Source: Brachyhypopomus gauderio
Taxonomy: Eukaryota; Chordata; Actinopteri; Gymnotiformes; Hypopomidae
Assembly: GCF_052324685.1 (NCBI RefSeq)
Contig: NW_027507071.1
Location: 62,001-126,000, forward strand
Length of the DNA: 64,000 nucleotides
Direction: 5' to 3'
The notes under the pieces were generated by a model. The model worked only from the letters and a program-made list of their open reading frames with translations, made no database searches and was not told the origin of the DNA. Position 1 is the first letter of the stretch. Each line of letters begins with the position of its first letter. Made by a program: the position numbers and the translations under genes. This document shows, piece by piece, positions 1 through 12,381 of this stretch.

Positions 1-370
1 CCTCCGCACAGGCCCCATTCAGCCCCCGAGACGCCAGCTAAGCCAACCGACACCACGCCTCGCACCCAGACGGCCTCGGCTGAGGACCCATCTACTGCCA
101 CGACACCCATGTGACGAAAGGCACCACGGCGCCCCCAGAGGCCAACCACGACCTCTGCTCACAGGGGGGCGACGGGCACGTGGCTTTAGAGAGGCCCGTG
201 GCAACCGCGGACGCCTTTGTGCCCAACGGCGATGACTGCAGGGAAGATGCGGTGGCGTCTCTGTCTGGTGCGCCAGGCTCTAGAGAAGGCAGACGAGCGC
301 GCGAGGAGCGGAAGTGTGTGCGCCGCCTCAGCTGCGACCCAGACGGGTCTTCACCCAGCGCCAAGCCACC
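1..370 (+). pseudogene. usp42: usp42-like C-terminal exon fragment, copy 1
   Basis: This stretch repeats, almost base for base, the exon at about 3616-3935. It reads as low-complexity Pro/Thr/Ala-rich and then acidic protein, ending in a Glu/Arg-rich segment, as in the disordered region downstream of the USP42 catalytic domain. Relative to the second copy it lacks one base near position 94 (GAGGACCC versus GAGGAGCCC), which breaks the reading frame. It runs about 50 bases further (from about 320) than the second copy, and is then cut by the Tc1 element at 371. The fragment is cut by the window edge, so whether it belongs to an upstream gene copy is unknown. The assignment to usp42 is inferred from the neighbouring exons. 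Confidence 0.6.
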
Positions 371-372
371 TA

Positions 373-598
373 CAGTTGTGGTCAAAAGTTTACATACACT
401 TGTAAAAAACATAATGTTATGGCTGTCTTGAGTTTTCAATAAGTTCTACAACTCTTATTTTTCTGTGATAGAGTGATCGGAACACATACATGTTTGTCAC
501 AAAAAACAGTCATAAAATTTGGTTCTTTCATAAATTTATTATGGGTCTGCTGAAAATGTCACCAAATCTGCTGGGTCAAAAATATACATACAGCAACA
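373..598 (+). repeat. Tc1 left terminal inverted repeat
   Basis: This 226-bp repeat is inverted relative to 1794-2019 with no mismatch that I could find. Its inner end (AACA) abuts the transposase stop codon region at 599. Within each repeat the motif around GGTCAAAA near the outer end recurs as GGTCAAAAATATACATA near the inner end, which fits the paired transposase binding sites of IR/DR elements. Confidence 0.93.
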
Positions 599-1645
<1,047 letters not shown>

Positions 1646-1793
1646 TCACTGGGTCAAATGAGCCCTATTTAAATGGGCTCATGAGAAGTCAACAGCTGTA
1701 GTCAATCAGAATCACTTACAAGAAGTGAAGAGGCCATGACATGAAGCTAATTTGATTGACACAACTCGCTACATCACCAAAATTGACAAATTT

Positions 1794-2019
1794 TGTTGCT
1801 GTATGTATATTTTTGACCCAGCAGATTTGGTGACATTTTCAGCAGACCCATAATAAATTTATGAAAGAACCAAATTTTATGACTGTTTTTTGTGACAAAC
1901 ATGTATGTGTTCCGATCACTCTATCACAGAAAAATAAGAGTTGTAGAACTTATTGAAAACTCAAGACAGCCATAACATTATGTTTTTTACAAGTGTATGT
2001 AAACTTTTGACCACAACTG
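1794..2019 (-). repeat. Tc1 right terminal inverted repeat
   Basis: Mirror copy of 373-598, lying upstream of the transposase gene (which starts at 1621). The 170 bases between the start codon and this repeat form the 5' leader. TA follows at 2020-2021. Confidence 0.93.
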
Positions 2020-2173
2020 TACTACTGAGGACTAATACCAACTTAACGTCACTCAGGTGCATAAGGGTCAACTTTCTTTCCAAGTTTCAATTATCCATTA
2101 CAAACTAGTAATGAGCAGTGGTATGAAAGGCATTTTATACACTTTTATCCCCCCCCCAATGCATCATTTTTAG

Positions 2174-3936
2174 GTCAACAGATCTTATGTAACTCTGTGA
2201 CCCATGGTCCCGGTCATTGCTCCCCTCGCCCGGTCAGCACGGCCAAGGTGAACGGGCCTCAGTTCACCTCCACCTCCTTCATCAGTCCACAGCTTCCTCC
2301 TCACATGGCAAAGGTATCACCACACCACTGCACCATGCCAGGAAATCTGACTGGGAACTGGTTGTTATTGTTCACTAGTATAATTGAGAGGGCTGTGTTT
2401 TGTTTGTTTACACTGTTAAACTCTTACTTTCTGTTCCTTATATTCAGATTTCCCATAACTGACCGCTGTTCACTTTGCAGAATAACTCTCCCATGAAGGA
2501 GGACCAAGGTGGCTCAAAGCCTGGCGGCAGCAACAGCAGCAGCGTCCCGAAGAGCCGGCCCAGCCCCTGCAGTTCTTCGGCTGCCGCATCCCACCTGCGC
2601 CCGCTGCCCTCGTCCTCTTCCTCCAGCGCACCACAGTCTACCTCAGACCTCAGTTGGCCTGTGCAGGTGAACGGTGGCGCCGCCGCTCACAATAGAGCAG
2701 CTTTCCTGGTTCCGTATGGCCAAGAGTCATCCGACGAGTCCGACCAGGAAGGCGGAGCCTTGGATAATGGCACAGGGAAGTCTTACCCTGGTGCCAAGGC
2801 ATCCGACGGGAAAGGTGGGATGGATGGTCCCCTCTTCCACAGCTCAAGCTCCCTCACGCCCAAGACCAACGGTTCCAGTTGCTTCCCCGGAATTCTCCCA
2901 CGAGAAAACGGATCGGGACTTGTTCACAGTGCCCAAAATGGCCACCATAAAGTCAATGGCTTCAAACCATGTGATAAGGTATAAATTGATCAGTCAAAGC
3001 TGATTAAGCGATGGTGTTTTCGGTGGGGTACCTTTTTTATCACAGTATTTTTTAAATTCTGCATATGTATGTTTTATATTACTTTAACATTTAAAGACCA
3101 AAAATGCTTTCATTTGAATATTTGCAAACAGCACATGGTTTCCTGGTTCTACTCCTGAAATGCTATAGCTGTGTAGTTCCATCAGCTTCAGTATTCAGAT
3201 AATACTATTAGACAAGAGGAATTAGACAGAGGAATTGTGAACCCATTAAGTAATATAATCGGTAAACTGAAGCCATCAAATGGCCGTTAACAGCTTTTTG
3301 TTGCTTGCGTTGTTCAGGCTACAGAAATTGGAGCATCTTTATCTTCCCTGGTGAGCCCCACCAGCGGGTTGGACTCCCAGCTCAGAAAGAACGCATACAG
3401 GTACACAAGCCGCTCTGGTCATCTTTCAGATTCACTCATTCAGCGAATAGAAAGGAAACACTGCAGGTAGATGAAGTGAGTAACACTGCTGCCTTTTTCT
3501 TCTCTGTTCAGCTCCAAGCCATCGTGCTCTGATGCCACGCTCCCTCCTTCGCCTTCCTCTGGACGGACAAAAGCGATGTCCGAGCCTCTCACTCAACATG
3601 TCCCCGCTGTCCCCGCCTCCGCACAGGCCCCATTCAGCCCCCGAGACGCCAGCTAAGCCAACCGACACCACGCCTCGCACCCAGACGGCCTCGGCTGAGG
3701 AGCCCATCTACTGCTACGACACCCATGTGACGAAAGGCACCACGGCGCCCCCAGAGGCCAACCACGACCTCTGCTCACAGGGGGGCGACGGGCACGTGGC
3801 TTTAGAGAGGCCCGTGGCAACCGCGGACGCCTTTGAGCCCAACGGCGATGACTGCAGGGAAGATGCGGCAGCGTCTCTGTCTGGTGCGCCAGGCTCTAGA
3901 GAAGGCAGACGAGCGCGTGAGGAGCGGAAGTGTTAA
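2174..3936 (+). pseudogene. usp42: usp42 middle and C-terminal exons (partial copy 2), frameshifted
   Basis: Four exons with good splice sites read as the part of USP42 after the catalytic domain. Exon 2174-2313 ends HMAK before a GTATCA donor and contains SPRPVSTAKVNGPQF and FISPQLPPHM. Exon 2481-2978 (166 codons) begins NNSPMKEDQ, is Ser/Pro-rich and contains FLVPYGQESSDESDQE, the landmark acidic motif of USP42. Exon 3318-3466 contains LDSQLRKNAYRYTSRSGH. The last exon starts at 3512. In the frame set by splicing it stops at 3654-3656, while a +1 frame stays open to a TAA at about 3936, so a frameshift near 3600 is likely. The catalytic-domain exons are absent here. It could be a truncated duplicate or the 3' half of a misassembled gene. 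Identity is from recalled human USP42 order. Confidence 0.75.
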
Positions 3937-3976
3937 AGACAAGACAAAAGAAATGCTTCCATATGCTCATATAACA

Positions 3977-3982
3977 AATAAA
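3977..3982 (+). promoter_or_regulatory. Possible polyadenylation signal
   Basis: AATAAA lies about 40 bases after the TAA that closes the open frame of the last usp42-like exon. A genuine 3' end for a truncated transcript is inferred only from this spacing. Confidence 0.4.
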
Positions 3983-5746
3983 GTATAATAGCATGTTACC
4001 TAAGCAATAACTTGGTTTCTCAGTGCACACAAAATGTAAAGGAACACTGAAATTCAACCTGACCATTAAAAACTGTAAATGAGATTTTCTTGATAATTTA
4101 CTAGATTCTATACCTTTACATGTCCATGATCTTTACACAACCAGTCCTGCTGATTTAAATGACACAATAAAGTTATGAACAAAATAATTTGTAATGGATA
4201 ATTCTAGAATGGAAAACAGAAGTATGGGGTTAATGTGGGATGTGCTTAGGAGAAAACTCATCTTAAATATTAGCAGTTTCCAGTTCTAGGGATTTTGGCC
4301 GCTTGAAAAAACCAAATGGGCCCCGGTCGTTTGGGGACTGTGTCAGTCATAACTGCACTCCCTCACCTAGCATCTCTGCTTAAATGCTTGTTTAATTCTG
4401 AGACTGTGGTTTCCTATTTGTCTGAATTTTCCCATAATGCCAAAAAAATTCTACTACCACCCAAGAATTGGTAGCCTTTGTTTATCCCCCAGGGCAAATG
4501 TAGACAGATTCTGCTGTACCATTTTTCAAAAATCCACACTGAAGTCTTAATTTTGTTAGGGCTTGGAGATACATTTCTCAGAAATTGGTTATCAGTTTCT
4601 CAGAAGTCTCCCATAATGCCAAAAGAATTCCTCTGCTGCATGAGAGTATGAACCCTTAACTATCATAACAGTAAGTTTTTGCATATTTCACTGTACCATT
4701 TCCTCATAAATCCATTTTAGGTTCATACTGCATTTAGGTGAATTAAAGCACTCATATCAAATAGGCTGAATCTGTGTAAATATCCTTTTGATCCTGACCA
4801 GAGTGAGCTTGTTCACTTTCACTGAAACCGTCATCAAGAACATCATCCTGTTCTTCATCCATGTTGTCAGATTTCTTCTGACAAGTGTCATGACAAACTT
4901 CTATCAGGGGACTGATACAGTTAGGTTTTTGCATCTGAGATGCAGAATCCCTCCATCACCTTATTGTGTACTGTAAGGAACCATGTAAAGCATTAAATGG
5001 GCCTGAGGCCTCAGCATCAACCCACAGTCTTTGAGAGGTCATAGGTCATAGTTGGGTCAAAGCCTGCTTCAACTGCTTCCTACTAGCATCATACTTGGGT
5101 CAAAGCTGATGAATGAAGGACAATTACATCATGACAGTTCAGCTACCAGGTGTAAGAGAGGGAGGAGCTTGAAGGTAAGAGAAAGGGACACGAATGGAGG
5201 ATTCACATCCAACACTCCAAAATTAAGGTTTTATGTTGTTCTCAACGACTTTGTTATTGCATACCCTGTTGGTGTAAAAAAATAAACTGTTTTTTTCCCA
5301 TCACCTGACTCCCTGTCCACTGTGTAATTTGGTTTTGTGCATGACACCTAGCTTTAAATTATCAGTCAAGCAACCAATGAGTATATTGAAGATGAGTTGT
5401 GAGTGGTGTCATATCATACATGTATTCTCTGAAAGAAGGGATTTGAGTGCCATCCTGCAACTTCTTTCCACCAACAACCCCCTTAAAAGCCAAAATAAAC
5501 ACATCCATTGACATGGTAAATGCCAACAGTAAAATTGTACAACCTGCCATTATGCCCATTTAGACAGCCAAGATATGGTATTTTCACCTGTTTTAAAACA
5601 AAATGGGATATCTTCAAAATGGGCTCTCATCCACCTAGTGTCTGGTACCTGAAAGAGGTCATATGCCTTCCACAAAAATTGATTAGTGCTGTGGTACATC
5701 CTGAGAAGCCAGAAATGTGCTGATCAACTTCACACAACTATAGCTG
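3983..5746. other. Non-coding stretch with a weak internal duplication
   Basis: I find no supportable gene here. Two diverged direct repeats of about 130 bases, near 4430-4560 and 4610-4740, share CATAATGCCAAAA, a GAATT(G/C) block and CTGTACCATTT. A short acidic minus-strand reading frame at 4752-4934 has no flanking splice context that convinced me. Confidence 0.4.
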
Positions 5747-5754
5747 CTGGGAAT

Positions 5755-5909
5755 CAGTGCCGGAGTGGCTAATCGGGAGATTCGGGAGGATTCCCGATGG
5801 GCCGGCTCATGTCAATCTCTAGTTTGGGCCGATTAGGAGGGAAAAATAATTTTGGGCCGGATTTGGGCATGAAACTCCCGGGCTGAAAAAGTGGCCCACT
5901 CCGGCCCTG
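5755..5909. mobile_element. hAT-type MITE, 155 bp
   Basis: The ends are inverted: CAGTGCCGGAGTGG on the left and, read on the other strand, CAGGGCCGGAGTGGG on the right. The element is flanked by a perfect 8-bp duplication CTGGGAAT (5747-5754 and 5910-5917), the hAT signature. It has no coding capacity. The interior is GC-rich with repeated GGGCCGG blocks. Confidence 0.9.
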
Positions 5910-5917
5910 CTGGGAAT

Positions 5918-6917
5918 TGTGGTTGGAAACAAGGAGAGTAAAAAGGTTTTGATATTAGCAAAAAGCTTGTGATGTTTGGTTATAATTTGAAAGAACAAAA
6001 TCATCTAAACAGATTTGTAAGGTGTGGTGATTACTCCCGTAAGCATACCTTTAGCTGAAATGGGAGTTCAACTGATTACATGTAATTTTTTTTTTCACCA
6101 CTGGGTGCAACTGACAGCAAGGAATTAGCCACAGATAAAACAAGATAACCACATTCAGTACATTAGTATATTAGCACATTAGTACACTAAAACCAGGGCT
6201 TAATTTGAGCCGGATCCTGCCGGAACAGGATCCGGGAACTCTTTCATTTTGAAGGGTGCGTTCCGGGAACTGTCTGCCTCGATCCGGTAACTTTCAAGCC
6301 TACTAATTATAAGTTATGAAGAAATCTGTCTGTGTTAAACCAATTAATTGAACAAATAATTCTATAAAATACATTTTTTAAACACAAGAGCCACATTCAG
6401 GCTTCCTAAATCACATAAGAGCCCTCCTTTTTAGCGATGCCTTTAGGCGTCTCCCCTATAAAGCTAGTTATACTTTAGCGAGTGACCGTAGCGCGCGACT
6501 CCGCACACATCGCGCGAACCTCCGGAGGAGGAGGAGGCGTTTATACTTGCCGCGTCACATTATTTAGTGTGCTAGTTAGTAGTATAAAGAAACACCCCTC
6601 AAAAACAGGGGAAGGAATATTTACCTGACTAATTTTAATGTTGCTTTGTGTTTCAGATTTGTAAATTGCTGGAATTTAGGCTAAAGTACTTGAAAATGCA
6701 CTTAAATGCACTTCTGCACTTAAAACACTTATAAAACACACGTAAATCATTTAAAAGTCATTTATATATACGAATTGGCTTGCTATTTTGACATTTGTGT
6801 GCCTAAGCGTTGTGTTTTGTGTGCGTGCCGGTGACATTGTTGGCATCAGTGACCCCTTGTCTCATGCCGCTGTTTGCGTTCTGGCATCGTTTGATTTACA
6901 AATTAAGCACTGACTTA
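5918..6917. other. Non-coding, with old transposon-derived segments
   Basis: No gene seen. From about 6197 the sequence CAGGGCTTAATTTGAGCC with self-complementary CCGGATCC blocks looks like a DNA transposon terminus. The part from about 6470 to 6690 is related, in reverse complement, to roughly 56395-56760 inside the hAT element at 55973-57170 (shared GAGTGACCGTAGCGCGC, the stretch before TTTACCTGAC, and GGAATTTAGGCTAAAGT). It is therefore likely a remnant of the same family. Confidence 0.5.
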
Positions 6918-7000
6918 ACGTTTTAAACGTTTTATCACGACAAGAGCTACGCGATACTGCTCTAAAACACAGTGCTCTGATAAAGAAGATAAATGGAATG

Positions 7001-7207
7001 TATGGAAGCCCATTTCCGCCACGTAAAATAAAAAAAAAATTGCTATCTCATTATTTTGAGATACTAAGTCATTATATACTATAGTATCTCAAAATAATGA
7101 CTTAGTATCTCGAAATAATGAGATAGCAATTTACTTAATAATGAGAAAAAAAAATATGTGCTGTTTTTTTTTTTTTTTACTTTAGGTGGTGGGAATGGGC
7201 TTCCATA
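7001..7207. repeat. Foldback MITE in transposase intron (unit A copy)
   Basis: Outer inverted ends TATGGAAGCCCATTTCC and GGAATGGGCTTCCATA enclose a 92-bp near-perfect hairpin at 7039-7130 (arms of about 37 bases with TATCTCATTATTT and one mismatch). Equivalent copies occur in units C, D, E and F. It sits just upstream of the acceptor of the transposase exon, so it would be spliced out of any transcript. Confidence 0.8.
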
Positions 7208-7266
7208 TAAATGTCTGTATTGTAAAGACGACATTTTACCCTGATGCTTTTGTCGGCATTTTTCAG

Positions 7267-7898
7267 GTGCCCTGGATGCTGCTGCTGAAAAAATCAGAGA
7301 ATTGGAGGTCAAGGTCAGAGAATTAGAATCTCAGCTCAGGGGCCTGCAAATCAACAGATTTTGTGCAACTGATGAGAAGTTCAGATTCTACACCCGTTTT
7401 CCATCAGAGAAGGTATTTTTGATCTTTTGGGAGTCGGTTGCTCCCTCAGCATCCAGGTTGGTGTACTGGAGTAAAGCACAGAGGAACGAGGGTGTGATGG
7501 AAATTGAGAAACCAAGTCCAAGTCAAAGACTGGCACAACAAGACTGGAAATAACAAGACAGTCTGGAATTCTCAGCCTACTGGAACCAGGAGATGCATGC
7601 ATGGCAGACAAGGGCTTTGTCATTGACCAGATGCTGTCTGATGTTGGTGCAACACTCATCATCCCCCCCTTCAAGAAATCCACCTGCTTCAGCAAGGAGG
7701 ACACGGAGAAAACACAAGCCATAGCTCGTCTCTGAATCCTGGTGGAGAGAGCTATCAGAAGAGTCAAAGAATACCACATCTGGGACACAACCATTCCTCT
7801 TACCCTTTCAGGCTCAGTGAATCTGCTGTGGACTACCGGTTGTTGTAATGACCAACTACCAAGGTCCCTTAGATTTAAACAGTGATGTACCTGTCTAA
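7267..7898 (+). pseudogene. THAP/Harbinger-like DDE transposase remnant, unit A
   Basis: A TTTTTCAG acceptor precedes a coiled-coil segment (KIRELEVKVRELESQLRGLQ) and FRFYTRFPSEKV, which matches the join between the THAP region and the helix-turn-helix of the intact relative at 47727-49722. The helix-turn-helix and first half of the DDE domain are deleted here (the frame ends at AQQDWK). The rest resumes with MADKGFVIDQML, carrying the second catalytic Asp, then a TGA before ILVERAIRRVKE, which has the catalytic Glu. Not functional. Confidence 0.85.
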
Positions 7899-8524
7899 AT
7901 TATTCTTGTAACACTGGAAGAAACAAAGATACAAAATTATTTATAGTTCTATTCATGTTTAATGATGGAATGAAGGTTTTTTGTTTATATTATGTTTTTT
8001 TTTTTTTGTTACAGACCTGTAACAACTTCTTTAAGAGGCTTCTCTGTCCTCCACTCATTACCTGTATTAATGGCACCAGGATGATGTTTCCTCTTGTGAG
8101 TCTTGGTTCCTCCCAAGGTTTCTTCCTATAGTTTTTGAAGGAGATTTTCCTTGACCACTGTTGCCTTTGGCTTGCTCACCAGGGTTTTTTTTTGTTGTTG
8201 ATGATTCTGGACTTCTATAAGGGTGCTTTGTGTAAAAACCACTATATAAATACATTTCATTTGATGATTAATGTTTATTAAATGTTCCTTTTCTACACAA
8301 TGTTTGCATATTTCATTAATTAAGGTAACAGGCTGGTAATATAAATACAGATTTAATACATCAGGGTATATACAGAGATTCTTAAGTTGAATTTAATACC
8401 TTTTTAATACCTACAAAATATTTTTTAATACCAGCATGACTTAAAGCGGCGACTGAAGTGGCCTCTCGGTTGTTGCTAACCACTGGCCTAAACCAGTCTT
8501 TAAACAGGCATGAAAATGGGTCAG
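7899..8524. other. Array unit A: transposase 3' flank and hAT-like end
   Basis: Non-coding. The T-rich stretch before a second TTACAG, and the CTCATTACCTGTATTAATGG block, recur in every unit. From about 8359 the sequence CAGGGTATATACA followed by repeated TTTAATACC motifs looks like a hAT terminus. In unit F the homology stops exactly before this point. Confidence 0.5.
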
Positions 8525-9528
8525 TGTCAGTCCTGCCTCCCTCCTGTCGGTCATGTCTTCTGTTTGTCTTTTATTTTGAAATTTCTTAGTTGTGTCTGTC
8601 TTCACTCCCCTGCCCCCTCGTTATTGCTTTCTGCTGTGTCTTGTTGAGTCCCTTGGTTGGTTAGTGTATTTAAGTCTTGTGTTTAATCTCTTGTTTGTAT
8701 GCGATTTGGTATCTTGGTCTTTTGTGTCTGTAATACTAGTCTGTATGTACTCCTTGTATTTTGTATTCCCTATTAGATGTACTTTGTGTGACTTTGGTTT
8801 CTCTAGGGGTATTGCTTGTTGATGTCTTTGCTTTTATTTAGCCTTGTCCACCCAGCTATTCCTGTTAGTGTTGTTTGGTTCATAAGTTAGGTGTTTGATT
8901 ATTCTTGGGGTATGTTTTGTGTGCTTTGTGTATATGTATCAGTTTTGTCATTAAATTCATTGTTCAGTCCGCACTTGCGTTCAGCCCTCTCTCCTAGTTG
9001 TTACAGAATAACCGACCTACAATGAACGCAGCGGACAGTGGAGTGAGGCATGTTGCTTGCTTGCCTCCTCCCAAAGATGATGAGGACTTTCAGGTACAGC
9101 TGGACTATTTGCAGTCATGTTTCATTTTGGACACTGCAGGTAAACCTGTTGCAATGCCCTCTTTAACTGACTCCCCAGACATGTACGATGGAGAGGAGCG
9201 TAATGCTGATGCCTTTGTTCTACAATGTAGCCTGTATTTTCAGTTCCTGACATGCCCTATGCCACCGGAAAAGGCTCTGGTGCTCTTTATGAGGGCAAGA
9301 CTACAGGGAAAGGCGCTTCAGTGGGCAAACCTCATCCTTGCGCACCGGACGGGGGAAGCCTGGACTGTGGAGGGGTTTTTCAAACTCTTACAGGCTAGGT
9401 TCTCCGGTGTTGCCCCCCAGCCCTACAGCATGTCTGAGACTGTAGGTGCTACTACACCTCTTCCTGGAGTGGTCTTCTCCACCAGTATGGTGGATTTTCC
9501 TAAGACTTTTTTGGGGGGGGTGCTATGA
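8525..9528 (+). mobile_element. LTR plus gag fragment of a Ty3/gypsy-like retroelement, unit A
   Basis: A candidate LTR runs from TGTCAGTCC (8525) to about 9005 (GTTGTTACA), with an ATTAAA polyadenylation-like motif near 8950. It is followed by a frame from an ATG at 9022 to 9528 (168 aa). The protein contains DSPDMYDGEERNADAFVLQC and KALQWANLIL, the pattern of the retrotransposon gag/DUF4939 family seen in fish Ty3 elements and RTL/PNMA proteins. It breaks off after LLQARFSGVAPQ. No protease, reverse transcriptase or 3' LTR follows, so only the 5' part was captured. Confidence 0.7.
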
Positions 9529-9900
9529 GCCTATGCGTCGGGCCCTCATGTCTCATCAGACCGACCCCATTGGCAATGTGGGGAGGAAGAGGGGACTGAG
9601 GGGCGGCGCAAGGGCATGTCCATGTTCCTCCCCAGATGCTCCAGCGGCCTCGGCGCCTCCTAACCCGCAGACAGACATACATTTGCTATCAAATCAAAGC
9701 CCACCCTATCCTCTAAAATATTAATATAAACTGATTCCACTGTAGGTAAGGTAGTTAATCACTGTATGTATAGTGACATAGAACATTTGTGGAATTACGG
9801 TAAATTGCAAATAATAAACAAAATACAACATGACTGTTGTCCACAAACTTTAAATAAATTATGCATGCAATGTATGGATTATATTCAGATATAACCAAAA

Positions 9901-10072
9901 AACTTCTCTCTGCCTCAGAGGATGAAACATGGACTACTAAAAGCAACCTGACCAGAGCTTCCACTTGCCCAAATAATCCATGTACCTCTGAAGGCAAAGC
10001 ATGAATGATCTCTGCAGCTTCTGCACTGTTACTGTATCTTTGTACCAGTGCTCTCCTAATAAGGTGATACAT
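9901..10072 (-). pseudogene. hAT transposase C-terminal dimerisation fragment, unit A
   Basis: The minus strand reads LPSEVHGLFGQVEALVRL and then VSSSEAERSF, the conserved hAT dimerisation motif found in hAT transposases and TTF/ZMYM-like relatives. Only the last 50 or so residues of the domain are present and it is broken immediately after SEAERSF. This copy keeps the full QVEALVRLLL stretch that the later units have lost by a 5-base deletion. Confidence 0.75.
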
Positions 10073-10586
10073 AATATTTAAAATAATATAACAGGTTTGA
10101 TTATTATTATTTACTTAAACTATTTCCGCTCTTAAAAAAAAAAACTCAGGAGTGTTGTGTCCTGTGGTTTTATTTGTTTCTTTGGTGGCATGCTGAAATG
10201 AAATGACAAAAAATGTATGTTAAGGTTTCCTGACTAGACAAGACTAACGTTAATGTTGGACAGTCCGTGTCCCAAACAGCACACTCTGGAACATTACATA
10301 CTGCACTACTGAAAACACTTCAAACCATGGTGTCCTTTTATTTATTCGTTTATTTGTTTTATTCATTATATTTTATTTTTTACACATTCAGTGTAGTAGC
10401 AGTTTTGGACGTGGCCAGAGAGTAATGTAACTTTATGTTTCAGAGAGCTTTCTGACAAGTTTTAATATAAACGTTAGCTAACCCAAACCCTCCTAGTCTG
10501 GTACCATAACAGCACATTACAATAAAGCTATTTTATGGTCATATGGTTGGCTATTCATTGCTCTTATCACTGACCTCGCATTTAAC
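10073..10586. other. AT-rich tail of unit A
   Basis: No coding potential seen. The block (an A-run at 10134-10144, GGAGTGTTGTGTCC, TTTATTTATTCGTTTATTTG) is repeated in units B-E with very few differences. Confidence 0.6.
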
Positions 10587-10958
10587 TGTGCGTTCACACC
10601 GAAAGCGATAAAATCGCTCTCAGTCGCCGAGTCGCCAGCATCGCATCGCGTGGGGGCGTGTCCAACAAACATCACGCCGGCATGCAGCACGTGACAGATA
10701 TGCAAATCACATTTTTAAAGCAGGACGCAGTATTTATGTTAATCTATTGATTACAGGACACACGATTATAAAGGAGTGCGTGTATAAAACATAGTGTGTG
10801 TATAAAATACATATAGTATATAAACCTAAAATGTTTATGTTTTTTTTTTTTACTTTTTACCCCAGACCCAAAAATCAAACAGGAATTTAAAAAATCATAA
10901 CCAATAATCGGGTATACGCTAATGTATTGCAGATGTTTTTTAACAAATGAACAGTATT
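10587..10958. other. Unrelated segment between units A and B
   Basis: This sequence replaces the GC-rich unit-junction segment present between the other units. It begins with CTGTGCGTTCACACCG right after TTAA, which resembles the terminus of a small DNA transposon, and is followed by AT-rich DNA. Unit B then starts in the middle of its transposase at 10959. Confidence 0.45.
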
Positions 10959-11757
10959 GAACGAGGGTGTGATGGAAATTGAGAAACCAAGTCCAAACCA
11001 AAGACTGGCACTTGTGGATGAATTGTTCATGTACTGCTGCTGTGTTGCAGTTGGCCTGAAAGAGAAGGTTCTTGCAGACATCTTTGGGGTCAGCACAACA
11101 ACTGTAAGCAGAGTTCTCATCACATGGGCCAACTATTTATACCTGGTCTTGGGGTCAGTGCCAACCTGGATGTAAAGGAAACAGGTCCAAGCAACCATGC
11201 CAGAGAAGTTTAAACAGTACTGTTCAAACGTTAAGAGTGATCCTGGACTGTACAGAAATCAGATGCAAAACTCCATCATCGCTTACACTCCAGTCTGAAA
11301 CATTTTCAGTGTACAAGAATCACACAACTTTTAGAGCACTGATAGGTGTTGCCCTATGTGGTGTAATCACCTTTGTTTCAAAGCTCTTCACAGGGGCAGT
11401 GTCTGACAAAGAAATAACAAGACAGTCTGGAATTCTCAGCCTACTGGAACCAGGAGACAAGGGCAGACAAGGGCTTTATCATTGACCAGATGCTGTCTGA
11501 TGTTGGTGCAACACTCATCATCCCCCCCTTCAAGAAATCCACCTGCTTCAGCAAGGAGGACACGGAGAAAACACAAGCCATAGCTCGTCTCTGAATCCTG
11601 GTGGAGAGAGCTATCAGAAGAGTCAAAGAATACCACATCTGGGACACAACCATTCCTCTTACCCTTTCAGGCTCAGTGAATCTGCTGTGGACTACCGGTT
11701 GTTGTAATGACCAACTACCAAGGTCCCTTAGATTTAAACAGTGATGTACCTGTCTAA
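10959..11757 (+). pseudogene. THAP/Harbinger-like transposase, unit B
   Basis: It reads from NEGVMEIEKPSPNQRLAL into the helix-turn-helix (EKVLADIFGVSTTTVSRVL) and the DDE core: first Asp in VILDCTEIRCKTPSS, then FSVYKNHTTFRALIGVA. Breaks are a stop after VPTWM, an extra base before VILDC (GTTAAGAGTG), a short deletion just before the second Asp, and a TGA before ILVERAIRR. Too broken to be functional. Confidence 0.85.
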
Positions 11758-12381
11758 ATTATTCTTCTAACACTGGAAGAAACAAAGATACAAAATTATT
11801 TATAGTTCTATTCATGTTTAATGATGGAATGAAGGTTTTTTGTTTATATTATGTTTTTTTTTTGTTACAGACCTGTAACAACTTCTTTAAGAGGCTTCTC
11901 TGTCCTCCACTCATTACCTGTATTAATGGCACCAGGATGATGTTTCCTCTTGTGAGTCTTGGTTCCTCCCAAGGTTTCTTCCTATAGTTTTTGAAGGAGA
12001 TTTTCCTTGACCACTGTTGCCTTTGGCTTGCTCACCAGGTTTTTTTTTTTGTTGTTGATGATTCTGGACTTCTATAAGGGTGCTTTGTGTAAAAACCACT
12101 ATATAAATACATTTCATTTGATGATTAATGTTTATTAAATGTTCCTTTTCTACACAATGTTTGCATATTTCATTAATTAAGGTAACAGGCTGGTAATATA
12201 AATACAGATTTAATACATCAGGGTATATACAAAGATTCTTAAGTTGAATTTAATACCTTTTTAATACCTACAAAATATTTTTTAATACCAGCATGACTTA
12301 AAGCGGCGACTGAAGTGGCCTCTCGGTTGTTGCTAACCACTGGCCTAAACCAGTCTTTAAACAGGCATGAAAATGGGTCAG

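Larger units (their letters stand above)
6918..10586 (+). repeat. Array unit A (short type)
   Basis: First copy of the composite tandem unit. It starts at ACGTTTTAAACG and departs from the other units after TTTAAC at 10586. Its order is: foldback MITE (7001-7207), transposase pseudogene, hAT-like 3' region, LTR and gag fragment, hAT C-terminal exon fragment, AT-rich tail. It belongs to the short class, with an internal transposase deletion. It retains five bases (near 9950) that units B-E lack, so B-E look like later copies of one another. Confidence 0.85.

Noticed and set aside
4752-4934. Acidic minus-strand frame (MDEEQDDVLDDGFSESEQ)
   Set aside because: Composition is protein-like but I recognise no family, and it lacks convincing splice sites or neighbouring exons on that strand.
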